Of a stretch of DNA of 64,000 nt, positions 46,479-55,216 are shown one piece after another. Origin of the DNA: Sphingobium estronivorans (lineage in GTDB: Bacteria > Pseudomonadota > Alphaproteobacteria > Sphingomonadales > Sphingomonadaceae). Below the pieces are notes generated by a model, which was not told the origin of the DNA, did not search any database, and saw only the letters and a program-made list of their open reading frames with translations. Location: the NCBI RefSeq assembly GCF_008692605.1, contig NZ_LFCT01000003.1, forward strand, positions 62,001-126,000. Direction: 5' to 3'. Position numbers and translations under genes: made by a program. The number at the start of each line of letters is the position of its first letter. The first letter of the stretch is position 1.

Positions 46479-46558
46479 GGGGTCAACGCTATCTCGCTTG
46501 CGTTAAGTTTTGGTAACAGGGCATTTTCGTGGGCGCAAAAGCTGCTAGGATAAGCAGC

Positions 46559-49222
46559 ATGACCGGGGGCAGCACCATAGTGGAATTCTGGCGGGACAAG
46601 GACCGCGCGGCAGACATCTCATCGCAGGAGGATGACAGCCTTCTGTTGAAACGGGCCGTCATGGATTTGGAAGATCCCGCCGAACAGCCGGACGGCGGCA
46701 TGGGCGGCACGACGTGGGCCTTGATCGGCGGGGGGCTGTTGTGGATCGGCTTTGCCGGCTGGGCGACGGTTTCGTCCGGCCAATGGCGCGGCGGTCCTGC
46801 CGCCTGGCCGGGGTTGGTCGCGACGATCCTCATCCCGCTGATCCTGCTCGGCGTCTGCTATCTCCTGCTGCTGCGCAACAGCCGCAGCGAAGCGCGCCGC
46901 TATCTCGACACCGCCAGCGCCCTGCGGGCCGAGGCGGAACTGTTGGAACTGCGCCTGGGTCGAATCGCCGGGCAGTTGGACGCGTCGCGTCAGGCCATGC
47001 AGGACCAGGCGGAACTGCTCGACAGCTATGGCGCCGCCGCCAGCAGCAATATGGAGGCGTCGGCCGAACTGATCGCAGGCCGGGCACACAGCACCGCCGA
47101 GCGCGCCGAAGCCGCTGAACGCGCGACCCTGGCCCTTGTCCAGCGCATGGAAACGCTGATCGGCTCCATCCCGGAACTGGAGGAGCGCGCGACGCGCATG
47201 TCGGCGCAGATGGTCGATAACGGTCATGCGCTGTCGGAACGGATCGACATGCTGGAGGCGCGGCTGCATGCGCTGGGCGAGCTGTCGGACGATGCCCGCG
47301 CCCGCACCCTTTCCGCCACCAAGAGCCTGTCGAGCCAGTTGACCCAGCTTCAGGAAGCCACGCGCTCCACGACGCAGGAAGTGAACGGCATGGCCGACAT
47401 CGCCGCCGCCCGGATCGACGCGACGATGGAAAGCGCGCGCCGGGCGATGGAGGAAAGCTGGCAGGATCTTGAACAGAAATCCGTCGCGCTCGGCGGCCTG
47501 ACCAGCCGCACCAAGGATGAGGTGACCGAGACCACCCAGTCGGTCATCGCGCTGCTGACGCAAGAGTTGAACCGGGTCGAGATCGACGTGCTTCACCGCC
47601 TTGAAACCACCCACGGCCGCGCGCAGGAAACCATGGCGGCGGTCGATGCCAATCTGACGGCCCAGGCGCTGTCGCTCAAATCGCTGATCGAAGGCGCGCA
47701 GAGCGGCATCGCCGCCACCAGCCACTCCGCGCTTACCGCCCTGTCCCGCGATGCGGAGACGGTCGAGGCCGAGTTGCGCCAGCGGATCGAAACCGCCGTG
47801 GCGCAGGCCCGCGATGGCATGGCGATCACCGATGAAGGCATCGCCCGCCAGAGCGAGGCGCTCGATGCGCTGATCGCCCGTTCCCGCAGCGGCATAGCGG
47901 CGATCGGCGAAGAAACCGTCGCCAATCTTGCCGATCATGTGGGCGAGGTCGAAAGCCGCCTGCACCAGATCAACGATCTGGTCGAGGGCCAGCGCACTTT
48001 GGTCGCCGGGCTGCAAACCAGCCTCCACGACGCGGTCATCGCGGCCGAAACCCGCTTTACCGCGATGGAGGAATCCGCCCTCGCCCGCAACGAACGGCTG
48101 GCCGAGGCGCTGACCCGTCTGACCGCCGAAACCCAGCGCATCGACAGCGCCCTCGCCTCCGGTGGCCTGACCGCCGAAAAGCTGATCGGCAGCGCCGAGA
48201 CGCTGATGGTCGCGCTCGATTCCAGCGTGCGCGAACTGGACGAAACCTTCCCCGCCGCGCTGGACCGCTTCAACGGGCGGATCGAGACCAGCCGCACCCT
48301 GCTCGACAGCGCGGCGCCCGAAATCGAAAGGCTGGAGGCGATCTCCGAAGCGCTGGTCGGCCGCACGCAGGAGGCGGAAGAGTTGCTGCGCGGTCAGGGC
48401 CGTCGCCTCAGCGAATGGCTGGAAAGCACGCAAAGCGGCGTGGATGCCAATCGCGAACTGGTTGAACGGCTGCGCACCGCGCTCGACAATGCGCACCAGG
48501 ACGCGACGCGCATCACCGAAGGGGCAGGTCCGCTGCTCGTCACCGCCCTGCTGCGGGTCAAGGACACCGCCGATCAGGCCGCCGAACGCGCGCGTCAGGC
48601 GCTCAGTCGCGCCATACCCGACGCTGCCCAGTCGCTCGCCGACGCCAGCGAGGAAGCGATGGAGCGCGTCATCGGCGACAAGATCACCGCGCAGATCGAA
48701 CAGGTCGCGAAGGTCGCCGAGGAAGCCGTCAAGGCCGCCCATCAGGCATCCGATCGCCTCACCCGACAGTTGCTGACCATCGCCGACACCAGCGCCACGG
48801 TCGAAGCCCGGATAGAGGAAGCAGAACGCGCCGCCGAGGACCGCGACCGCGACCATTTCGCGCGCCGCTCCGCCCTTATCATCGAATCACTCAACAGCAC
48901 TGCCATCGACGTCACCAAGATCCTGTCCAACGACGTCACCGATTCCGCCTGGTCATCTTATCTGAAGGGCGACCGCGGCGTCTTCACCCGCCGCGCGGTT
49001 AAGCTGTTGGACGCCGGAGAATCCCGCGAAATCGCGCTGCATTACGACAATGATCCCGAATTTCAGGAGCATGTGAACCGCTACATTCACGATTTCGAAT
49101 CGATGCTGCGGATCATTCTTTCCGCCCGCGACGGCAATGCGCTGGGCGTGGCGATCCTGTCGTCCGACATGGGCAAGCTCTATGTCGCGCTGGCTCAGGC
49201 CATCGAGCGGCTGCGGCAATAA
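46559..49222 (+). CDS. Membrane-anchored long coiled-coil protein, TipN-like
   Basis: An 887-residue protein with two membrane helices near the N terminus (about 53-71 and 84-105) and then a very long Ala/Glu/Arg-rich coiled coil (about 105-800). A conserved-looking C-terminal cap (RDGNALGVAILSSDMGKLYVALAQAIERL) follows. Two N-terminal membrane helices, giant coiled coil and about 888 residues are the description of the polar landmark TipN of Caulobacter. No enzymatic motif is seen. Start 46559 has AGGA 9 bp upstream. The TipN call is by architecture only. Confidence 0.6.
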   Translation: MTGGSTIVEFWRDKDRAADISSQEDDSLLLKRAVMDLEDPAEQPDGGMGGTTWALIGGGLLWIGFAGWATVSSGQWRGGPAAWPGLVATILIPLILLGVCYLLLLRNSRSEARRYLDTASALRAEAELLELRLGRIAGQLDASRQAMQDQAELLDSYGAAASSNMEASAELIAGRAHSTAERAEAAERATLALVQRMETLIGSIPELEERATRMSAQMVDNGHALSERIDMLEARLHALGELSDDARARTLSATKSLSSQLTQLQEATRSTTQEVNGMADIAAARIDATMESARRAMEESWQDLEQKSVALGGLTSRTKDEVTETTQSVIALLTQELNRVEIDVLHRLETTHGRAQETMAAVDANLTAQALSLKSLIEGAQSGIAATSHSALTALSRDAETVEAELRQRIETAVAQARDGMAITDEGIARQSEALDALIARSRSGIAAIGEETVANLADHVGEVESRLHQINDLVEGQRTLVAGLQTSLHDAVIAAETRFTAMEESALARNERLAEALTRLTAETQRIDSALASGGLTAEKLIGSAETLMVALDSSVRELDETFPAALDRFNGRIETSRTLLDSAAPEIERLEAISEALVGRTQEAEELLRGQGRRLSEWLESTQSGVDANRELVERLRTALDNAHQDATRITEGAGPLLVTALLRVKDTADQAAERARQALSRAIPDAAQSLADASEEAMERVIGDKITAQIEQVAKVAEEAVKAAHQASDRLTRQLLTIADTSATVEARIEEAERAAEDRDRDHFARRSALIIESLNSTAIDVTKILSNDVTDSAWSSYLKGDRGVFTRRAVKLLDAGESREIALHYDNDPEFQEHVNRYIHDFESMLRIILSARDGNALGVAILSSDMGKLYVALAQAIERLRQ

Positions 49223-49300
49223 AGCGGTTTCCCGTTGCGTCTTGCCCCCTCGCTACGCGCAATGGGGGCCAGGGGACGCGGGTCTTCCACGGAAAATTCG

Positions 49301-49969
49301 CTATCGCCCGTTATCGGCAATCACATCCACGCTGGTCCTGCCCCCCGGCGCGTCAGAGAACAGCAACAGAAAGGCGCTGCCGTCGTCCTTGCGCGTGCCG
49401 CCCAGCACATGGTCGGCGCCCATGACCTTATGTTCGGCATCGAAACCGGCGCGGCGGGCCTGGGTGTAATAGAAATCCATCACGCTCTGACGCGGCACCG
49501 GCGTTACGAAGGTCGCCGCCCGCAAAGTGCAGCCATTTTTCTCCGCGCCCGCCGCTTCGGTCAGTTGCGCGCCCGGATAGGGGGTGAAGGGTTCGGGCAG
49601 ACGGCTCGCCCATTGCGCGCCATAAACCAACTGCTTGCGACAGAAAGCGTTGCCGCCGGGCTTTTGCTGCTCGCGGGCGACGGCGGCCAGGCTATCCGCC
49701 GATTCCGGCGTCTCGCCCTGCGTCGGCGCAGGCGTCGCAATCAACTTGCCGCCGGCCAGCTTGACCGATTGCGCCAGCGCCCTTGCCGCATCGCCCTTCA
49801 ACAGGGGTAGCTTCGCTTGCCGTTCCCCAACGATCGCCCCCTCTTCCACATTGCCGGTCAGCGCATTGTCCAGTGCGTTCAGATCGGCCTCCTTCTGCCC
49901 CTTGCCGCAAGCCGTCAGCGGCAGGGTCAGCACAAGCGCGAGGGCACAGAAAGATCGAACGGACGCCAT
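49301..49969 (-). CDS. Putative lipoprotein
   Basis: A 222-residue exported protein. The signal peptide MASVRSFCALALVLTLPLTAC has the lipobox LTAC (Cys21), followed by GKGQKEADLNALDNALTGN. GGAG lies 7 bp before the ATG at 49969. The mature part has no recognised domain; it contains a cysteine pair and an SVMDFYYTQARRAGFDAEH-like helix. It is probably outer-membrane anchored. Function unknown. Confidence 0.8.
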   Translation of the reverse strand: MASVRSFCALALVLTLPLTACGKGQKEADLNALDNALTGNVEEGAIVGERQAKLPLLKGDAARALAQSVKLAGGKLIATPAPTQGETPESADSLAAVAREQQKPGGNAFCRKQLVYGAQWASRLPEPFTPYPGAQLTEAAGAEKNGCTLRAATFVTPVPRQSVMDFYYTQARRAGFDAEHKVMGADHVLGGTRKDDGSAFLLLFSDAPGGRTSVDVIADNGR

Positions 49970-50126
49970 GACTTCACTCCTTCGTAAACAAGGGATGAAG
50001 AGCAAAGGTTAATTTTCCGTTAGGGAATTTGGTGAATCATCGCCTTAATGCAGTGGGGCCAGTCTCCGCCAACTGGCATTGCCGTCCGGCTTGCCGCGAC
50101 GCGGCGAAACCTCCATCTGTGCGGCC

Positions 50127-50348
50127 ATGTTCAACATCCTGTCAGCCCTGATCGGACTTGTCACGCTGATCTGCATGATCCCGGCGGTGTTTCCGCTGTT
50201 GGGCGCGCTCAATTGGCTGCTCGTGCCGGTGGCGCTGTTCGGCGCCTTTGTCGGCCTGTTTTCCTCCAAAAGCGGCGGGCGCAATTTCTGCCTGATGGTG
50301 GCGGGCTTCGGTGCGTTCCGGCTGTTTCTGGGCGGAGGCATATTTTGA
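50127..50348 (+). CDS. Small inner-membrane protein
   Basis: A 73-residue hydrophobic protein with two membrane helices (about 3-25 and 27-45) and a short tail GGRNFCLMVAGFGAFRLFLGGG. The start at 50127 (MFNILSALIGL) is more plausible than upstream in-frame codons. Its stop overlaps the RarD-type gene start (TTGA), so the two are co-translated. Function unknown. Confidence 0.75.
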   Translation: MFNILSALIGLVTLICMIPAVFPLLGALNWLLVPVALFGAFVGLFSSKSGGRNFCLMVAGFGAFRLFLGGGIF

Positions 50349-51247
50349 CCGAAGAAGCCGCCCGGACTCGCGCAAGCCTTTTCGCCGCCCTTGGCGCCTA
50401 TGGCATGTGGGGCCTGTTGCCGATCTTCTTCCGCCTGCTTCACCATGTCGCGCCGGTCGAGATCGTCGCGCAGCGCGTCCTTTGGTCATTGATCCTGATA
50501 TTGAGCGTGCTGGGTGCCAGGCGGAGCCTGCCCGCGCTGCTGACCGTCCTGCGCAATCCCCGCCTGATTCTGCCGCTCGGCGCATCGGGCCTGCTGATCG
50601 GGGCGAACTGGCTGACCTATGTCTGGGCCGTCAACAGCGGGCATGTGATCGCGTCGAGCCTAGGCTATTTCCTCAATCCCCTGGTCAGCGTCGGCCTGGG
50701 CGTGGTCGTCCTCAAGGAAAAGCTGCGGCGCTGGCAGATCGCGGCCATCGTCATCGCAGCGACGGGCGTGGCGATCATGGCGGCCTCGGCGCTCACGACC
50801 TTGTGGATCAGCGTGGCGCTGGCCCTGAGCTTCGCGCTTTATGGGCTGGTGCGGAAGCTGACCCCGGTGTTGCCGATGCTGGGCCTGGGCGCGGAAACGA
50901 TGCTGCTGACGCCGCTGGCGCTCGTCTATCTGCTGTGGCTGTCGCACCATGGCGGCCTGGCGTTCGGCAGCGACGGCGGGACGACGGCGCTGCTGATCGT
51001 CAGCGGCGCAGTCACGACCGTGCCGCTGGTCCTGTTCGCCATGGCGGCCCAGCGGCTCCCGATGGCGATGCTGGGCCTGATGCAATATGTCGCGCCCACG
51101 CTTCAGTTTCTAAGCGGCATCCTGCTGTTCGGGGAGACGCTGTCCCGAGGACAGCTGATGAGCTTTGCGCTGATCTGGCTTGGTCTCATCCTGTTTGCGA
51201 CGGACAGCCTGGGCGCCGCCCGCCGCAATCGGATGGCTACCGTTTAG
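50345..51247 (+). CDS. rarD: RarD-type EamA family transporter
   Basis: A 300-residue protein with ten membrane helices of the drug/metabolite transporter superfamily. The typical N terminus GAYGMWGLLPIFFRLLHHV and the central NWLTYVWAVNSGHVIASSLGYFLNPLV are the RarD signatures. The start is TTG at 50345, supported by GGAGG 6 bp upstream and overlap with the previous stop. The substrate is unknown. Convergent with the dihydroorotase gene. Confidence 0.92.
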   Translation: MTEEAARTRASLFAALGAYGMWGLLPIFFRLLHHVAPVEIVAQRVLWSLILILSVLGARRSLPALLTVLRNPRLILPLGASGLLIGANWLTYVWAVNSGHVIASSLGYFLNPLVSVGLGVVVLKEKLRRWQIAAIVIAATGVAIMAASALTTLWISVALALSFALYGLVRKLTPVLPMLGLGAETMLLTPLALVYLLWLSHHGGLAFGSDGGTTALLIVSGAVTTVPLVLFAMAAQRLPMAMLGLMQYVAPTLQFLSGILLFGETLSRGQLMSFALIWLGLILFATDSLGAARRNRMATV

Positions 51248-52575
51248 GCGAATTCGGTCGCTTCGAAGCGGACAGGCTCGCCGACCGCTTCATTGGCCAG
51301 CGTGTCTTCCCACATGACGCGATGGCCGCGAATGATGGTGCCGACCGCCTTGCCGGTAAGGTCCATCCCCTCGAACGGCGACCAGTTGCAGCGCGAGGCG
51401 AGCCATTCGCTGCCGACCGTCCAGCGCTTTTTGAGATCGACGATGGTGAAATCGGCGTCATAGCCCAGCGCGATGCGTCCCTTGCCGACCAGCCCGAACA
51501 CCCGCTGCGGACCCGAGGAGGTCAGTTCGATGAAACGGCGCAGCGACAGGCGTCCTTCCGCCACATGGTTGAGCAACAGCGGCACCAGTGTCTGGACGCC
51601 GGGCATGCCGCTGGGCGAAGCAGGATAGACCTTCGCTTTTTCCTCGATCGTATGGGGCGCATGGTCGCTGCCCAGCACATCGGGCACGCCCTGGTTGAGC
51701 CAGTGCCAGAGGCCATCGCGATGCGCCTGCGAACGGATCGGCGGATTCATCTGGGCATAGCTGCCCAGGCGCGGATAGGCGTCCTCCGCCGCGAGGGTCA
51801 GATGCTGAGGCGTCACCTCGCAGGTCGCAATGTCCTTGTGCTTCGCGATATATTCCAGCTCGGCGGGCGTCGTGACATGCAGGATATGGATGCGGCGGCG
51901 GGCCTTGCGGGCCAGATCGATGATGCGCTTCGTCGCGATCATCGCGCTTTCATCGTCGCGCCAGACGGGATGGGAGGATGGATCGCCCTCCACCCGCAAA
52001 TCCTTGCGGGCGTTCATCCGCGCCTCGTCCTCGGCGTGGATGGCGACGCGGCGCGTGCCGCTGGCCAGGACGCGGGACAGCGCGGCATCATCGTCCACCA
52101 ACAGGCTACCGGTGGATGCCCCCATGAAAATCTTGACGCCCGATGTCCCGGGGATGCGCTCCAGTTCCTTCAACTGCTCGGCATTGTCGGCGGTGGCGCC
52201 GACATAGAAGGCATGGTCGCACCACATGCGGTGATGGGCGCGGCCGAGCTTGTCGTGGACGCGCTCGGCCGTGTCGGTATTGGGGTTGGTGTTGGGCATT
52301 TCGAACACCGCCGTCACACCGCCCAGCACCGCCGCCCGGCTGCCCGATTCGAGGTCTTCCTTATGCTCCAGCCCCGGTTCGCGGAAATGGACCTGGCTGT
52401 CCATGCAGCCCGGCAGCACGTCGAGCCCGGTGCAGTCGATCGTCTCGCCCGCATCGCCCAGAGCAGTGCCGATGGCGACGATCCGGCCGCCGCGCACGCC
52501 CACGTCCACGCTTTCCGCGCCGCCGGGAGTGTGGACGGTGCCGTTCTTGAGGATAAGGTCGAAAGTTTCGGACAT
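51244..52575 (-). CDS. pyrC: Dihydroorotase (class I type)
   Basis: A 443-residue amidohydrolase of the dihydroorotase/allantoinase branch. The first metal motif reads DSQVHFREPG, with Gln in place of the first His of HxH. The carboxylated lysine region is GVKIFMGASTGSLL, further ligands are HAEDE and LHVTTPAE, and the catalytic Asp is in LGSDHAPH. The start at 52575 (MSETFDLILK) fits the family. Because of the QxH change it could have altered metal use; an allantoinase or hydantoinase role cannot be excluded. Confidence 0.85.
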   Translation of the reverse strand: MSETFDLILKNGTVHTPGGAESVDVGVRGGRIVAIGTALGDAGETIDCTGLDVLPGCMDSQVHFREPGLEHKEDLESGSRAAVLGGVTAVFEMPNTNPNTDTAERVHDKLGRAHHRMWCDHAFYVGATADNAEQLKELERIPGTSGVKIFMGASTGSLLVDDDAALSRVLASGTRRVAIHAEDEARMNARKDLRVEGDPSSHPVWRDDESAMIATKRIIDLARKARRRIHILHVTTPAELEYIAKHKDIATCEVTPQHLTLAAEDAYPRLGSYAQMNPPIRSQAHRDGLWHWLNQGVPDVLGSDHAPHTIEEKAKVYPASPSGMPGVQTLVPLLLNHVAEGRLSLRRFIELTSSGPQRVFGLVGKGRIALGYDADFTIVDLKKRWTVGSEWLASRCNWSPFEGMDLTGKAVGTIIRGHRVMWEDTLANEAVGEPVRFEATEFA

Positions 52576-52625
52576 GGCACAGCTCACCGCTTGGATATGA
52601 TTACCGAGTGTCCTACCTAAAGCCG

Positions 52626-53363
52626 ATGACTGGCACCACCCTCAGCGACCGCGCAATCCTCAGAATTTCCGGCGAAGAAGCAAAAGTCTTTCTACAGGGC
52701 CTGCTGACCCGCGACGTGTTGACGCTGAAACCGGATGAACCGCGCTGGACCGGGCTGTTGACGCCGCAGGGCAAGGCGCTGTTCGACTTCATCCTCTGGG
52801 CCGAGGGCGAGGATATATTGATCGATTGCGAAGCAGCGCAGGCCGACGCGCTGGCGAAGCGGCTGACGCTGTATCGACTGCGGCGGAAGGTCGTGATCGC
52901 GAAGGAGGAAGGGCTGGCGGTGCACTGGGCGCCGAAGGCGGACGGCAAGCCTTGCGATCCGCGCCTCGATGCCCTGGGCCATCGCTGGATCGCGCCCGCC
53001 GATGGTGGCGACGCGGCGGCGGCTTTCCGCGCGCACCGGCTGGCGCTCGGCGTGTTCGAAGGGGTCGGGGAACTGGGGCAGGACCAGCTATTGTGGCTGG
53101 AAACCAATGCCGGGGAATTGCGCGGCGTCGATTATGACAAGGGCTGTTATGTCGGACAGGAAAACACCGCCCGCATGCATTATCGCAACAAGGTGAACCG
53201 GCGACTGGTGGCGGTGCCGTTGGCGCAGGCCGATGAGAAGCGCCAGAAGGCCATAGTGCCCGATCTCAGCCTCTCCATCGAGTTGCGCCGGGTGGAGGAT
53301 CTTGACTCCGCCACCCTTCCCGACTGGCTCGCCAGCGCAATGGCGGCGCAGGCGGCCGAATGA
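52626..53363 (+). CDS. ygfZ: YgfZ/CAF17 family folate-binding Fe-S protein factor
   Basis: A 245-residue protein of the aminomethyltransferase-like fold, with the family signature KGCYVGQENTARMHYR around residue 170. It uses tetrahydrofolate in support of iron-sulfur protein maintenance. The start at 52626 (MTGTTLSDRAI) is chosen over a GTG at 52608. It is divergent from dihydroorotase with 50 bp between starts, and its stop overlaps the next start (ATGA). Confidence 0.92.
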   Translation: MTGTTLSDRAILRISGEEAKVFLQGLLTRDVLTLKPDEPRWTGLLTPQGKALFDFILWAEGEDILIDCEAAQADALAKRLTLYRLRRKVVIAKEEGLAVHWAPKADGKPCDPRLDALGHRWIAPADGGDAAAAFRAHRLALGVFEGVGELGQDQLLWLETNAGELRGVDYDKGCYVGQENTARMHYRNKVNRRLVAVPLAQADEKRQKAIVPDLSLSIELRRVEDLDSATLPDWLASAMAAQAAE

Positions 53364-54106
53364 AGCCATTGTCCGTCGCGCTGCTGGGCGCGTTGCTGCT
53401 GGCCGCTCCGGCGCAGGCCGAGACGCAGTGGAAGCTGGTCAAAACCTATCCCCACGACCCGGAGGCCTTTACCGAGGGCCTCTTCTTCCATGACGGCGCA
53501 CTCTACGAGAGTACCGGTCTTGAAGGACAGTCGGACATCCGCAAGGTGGACCTCAAGACCGGCAAGACGCTCCGCCGCCATATCGTTCCCCGCCCCTATT
53601 TCGGCGAGGGCATCGTCAACTGGAAGGACCGGCTGATCAGCCTCACCTGGCGGCACCGGCAGGGGTTTGTCTGGAAACTCAATGATTTTTCACCCATTTC
53701 CACCTTTCGCTATGAGGGCGAAGGTTGGGGACTGACGCAGGACGGCCGCAGCCTCATCATGAGCGACGGGAGCGCACAACTGCGTTTCCTCGATCCCGAA
53801 AAGCTGGTCGAGGCCCGGCGGATCACCGTTACATGGAACGGCCGCCCGGTCGATCGCCTCAATGAACTGGAATATGTGAACGGCGAGATCTGGGCCAATA
53901 TCTGGTACGACAGCCATATCGCCCGGATCGATCCGCGCACCGGCGCTGTCATCGACTGGCTCGACATCGCCCCTCTCCTGAAGGCCAGCGGCGCCAGAGA
54001 CAGTGAGGCGGTGGCCAATGGCATCGCCTATGACGCCAAAGGCGACCGCCTTTTCGTGACCGGCAAGAATTGGGCGAAACTGTTCGAGATCAGGGTGGAA
54101 AAATAA
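53360..54106 (+). CDS. Glutaminyl-peptide cyclotransferase (plant-type, beta-propeller)
   Basis: A 248-residue periplasmic enzyme with a cleavable signal (ending APAQA). It has a five-bladed propeller of the plant/bacterial glutaminyl cyclase family (DPEAFTEGLFFHDGALYESTG, NELEYVNGEIWANIWYDSHIARIDP). It forms N-terminal pyroglutamate on exported proteins. It is coupled to ygfZ by a 4-bp overlap. Confidence 0.92.
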   Translation: MKPLSVALLGALLLAAPAQAETQWKLVKTYPHDPEAFTEGLFFHDGALYESTGLEGQSDIRKVDLKTGKTLRRHIVPRPYFGEGIVNWKDRLISLTWRHRQGFVWKLNDFSPISTFRYEGEGWGLTQDGRSLIMSDGSAQLRFLDPEKLVEARRITVTWNGRPVDRLNELEYVNGEIWANIWYDSHIARIDPRTGAVIDWLDIAPLLKASGARDSEAVANGIAYDAKGDRLFVTGKNWAKLFEIRVEK

Positions 54107-54115
54107 CGCTCCGCT

Positions 54116-54421
54116 TCACCCATGCGCCCGTTTGCGCCGGGTTTCCCACCCCTTTTTGGCGGCCGCCGATCGATCCGCAGCCGAACGCTGGGCCGAAGCG
54201 GCGCCGCCCTTCCTGCCGCCCTTGCGGGAGGAGACATGGGTGTCGGGCTTGCCGCGCCCGGAACCGGATTTGTTGCCGCCACCCGATTCCTTGTTGACCG
54301 TCGCCCAGGCGCGTCGTTCCGCTTCCCGATGGGAAACGCCGCGATCTTCATAGCCTTCCTCGATATGTTCGGCCTTGCGCTTCTGCTTGTCGGTATAGCT
54401 GCTCTTGTCACCTTGGGGCAT
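54116..54421 (-). CDS. Small basic, KGG-type protein (often 'plasmid stabilization protein')
   Basis: A 101-residue highly charged protein: MPQGDKSSYTDKQKRKAEHIEEG, a helical core (SHREAERRAWATVNKESGGG), a Gly/Ser/Lys linker, and a C-terminal SRKGGRKGG...KKGWETRRK. These are common in sphingomonads and often mis-called plasmid stabilization factors. Nothing here suggests a plasmid. It may bind nucleic acid or act in stress; function unknown. Confidence 0.78.
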   Translation of the reverse strand: MPQGDKSSYTDKQKRKAEHIEEGYEDRGVSHREAERRAWATVNKESGGGNKSGSGRGKPDTHVSSRKGGRKGGAASAQRSAADRSAAAKKGWETRRKRAHG

Positions 54422-54539
54422 GATCGGCTCTCCATTCCATCCGCCTCCTTCAACGAGCAGGAAGCAGCCGCGTTCACACCGCTCCGCAAGCGTTATGAAT
54501 TTCTCGGAACAGAGGGGCTGGAGCAGCGTTCATCGAACC

Positions 54540-54872
54540 ATGGAGCAGCGCTCTCTCATCGAACGGCTGGCCCGTCATCTCGCCACCCCTGATCCTGACC
54601 GCTGGCAGGACCATGTCGAGGACGCCGCCAGCCTGCTCGCCCTGTTGAAGAGTCCAGACGATGCCATGAGCAAGGCCGGCGACGGACGCATATGGGAAGC
54701 CATGATCGACGCGGCACTGCGGGAGCGCTGGACCCTTGCGCCGGCATCACAGGCCAATGAGCCGCTCGCCGGAACCGATGAGGAAGGCGAAATCGCCCTG
54801 CCGCCCGGCCATGTCGGCGGCAATCACGCCGATTGGGTGCATCTGCACGATCCAGAGGAGAAATCGAAATGA
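54540..54872 (+). CDS. Hypothetical protein
   Basis: A 110-residue soluble protein starting MEQRSLIERLARHLA, helical in its first half and acidic at its end (LHDPEEKSK). An ATG at 54495 is an alternative. Neither start has a clear ribosome site. The stop overlaps the next gene by ATGA, so these form a small operon. No function can be assigned. Confidence 0.7.
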   Translation: MEQRSLIERLARHLATPDPDRWQDHVEDAASLLALLKSPDDAMSKAGDGRIWEAMIDAALRERWTLAPASQANEPLAGTDEEGEIALPPGHVGGNHADWVHLHDPEEKSK

Positions 54873-55114
54873 AGGGGTTGTTGAAACTCGCTTTCCTGAC
54901 CGGGCTGGGCACGGCGGCATGGAAGGGATGGAAGGAATGGCAAGCCCGTCGGGAAGCGGAGGGTTGGACGCCCGGCTTCTCCTCTGGCCGGGTGCGCGAC
55001 GCAGGGCCGGCCGAGCAGCATATCGACGCCAGGGACTGGGACATGGTGGACGAACAGCTTGACGAGAGTTTCCCCGCCAGCGACCCGCCGGGCAATTATC
55101 GCGGCCTTCATTGA
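54869..55114 (+). CDS. Small membrane-associated protein with 'ESFPASDPP' motif
   Basis: An 81-residue protein with a short amphipathic or hydrophobic N terminus (MKGLLKLAFLTGLGTAAWKG) and the conserved tail motif DEQLDESFPASDPPGNY. That tail motif is found in many alphaproteobacterial small proteins of unknown role. GAGGAG lies about 7 bp upstream of the ATG, which overlaps the previous stop. Confidence 0.78.
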   Translation: MKGLLKLAFLTGLGTAAWKGWKEWQARREAEGWTPGFSSGRVRDAGPAEQHIDARDWDMVDEQLDESFPASDPPGNYRGLH

Positions 55115-55216
55115 GCCATTCTCCCCGTAATGGTCGAGAAGCATTGCCCGCCCCCTGCCCCATCTCTATGAGACGGCTTCCGGCCATGTGCCGGTATCTA
55201 CAGGGGAACCAATTCA

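Noticed and set aside
46619..48856. A 745-codon minus-strand reading frame opposite the TipN-like gene
   Set aside because: It mirrors the plus-strand coiled-coil gene, has no ribosome site, and its translation is low-complexity Gly/Arg/Asp. Plus-strand codon use and the strong start at 46559 explain the DNA.
50311..52620. A 769-codon plus-strand frame through rarD and the dihydroorotase
   Set aside because: It covers two real genes in other frames, with no ribosome site or homologous motif.
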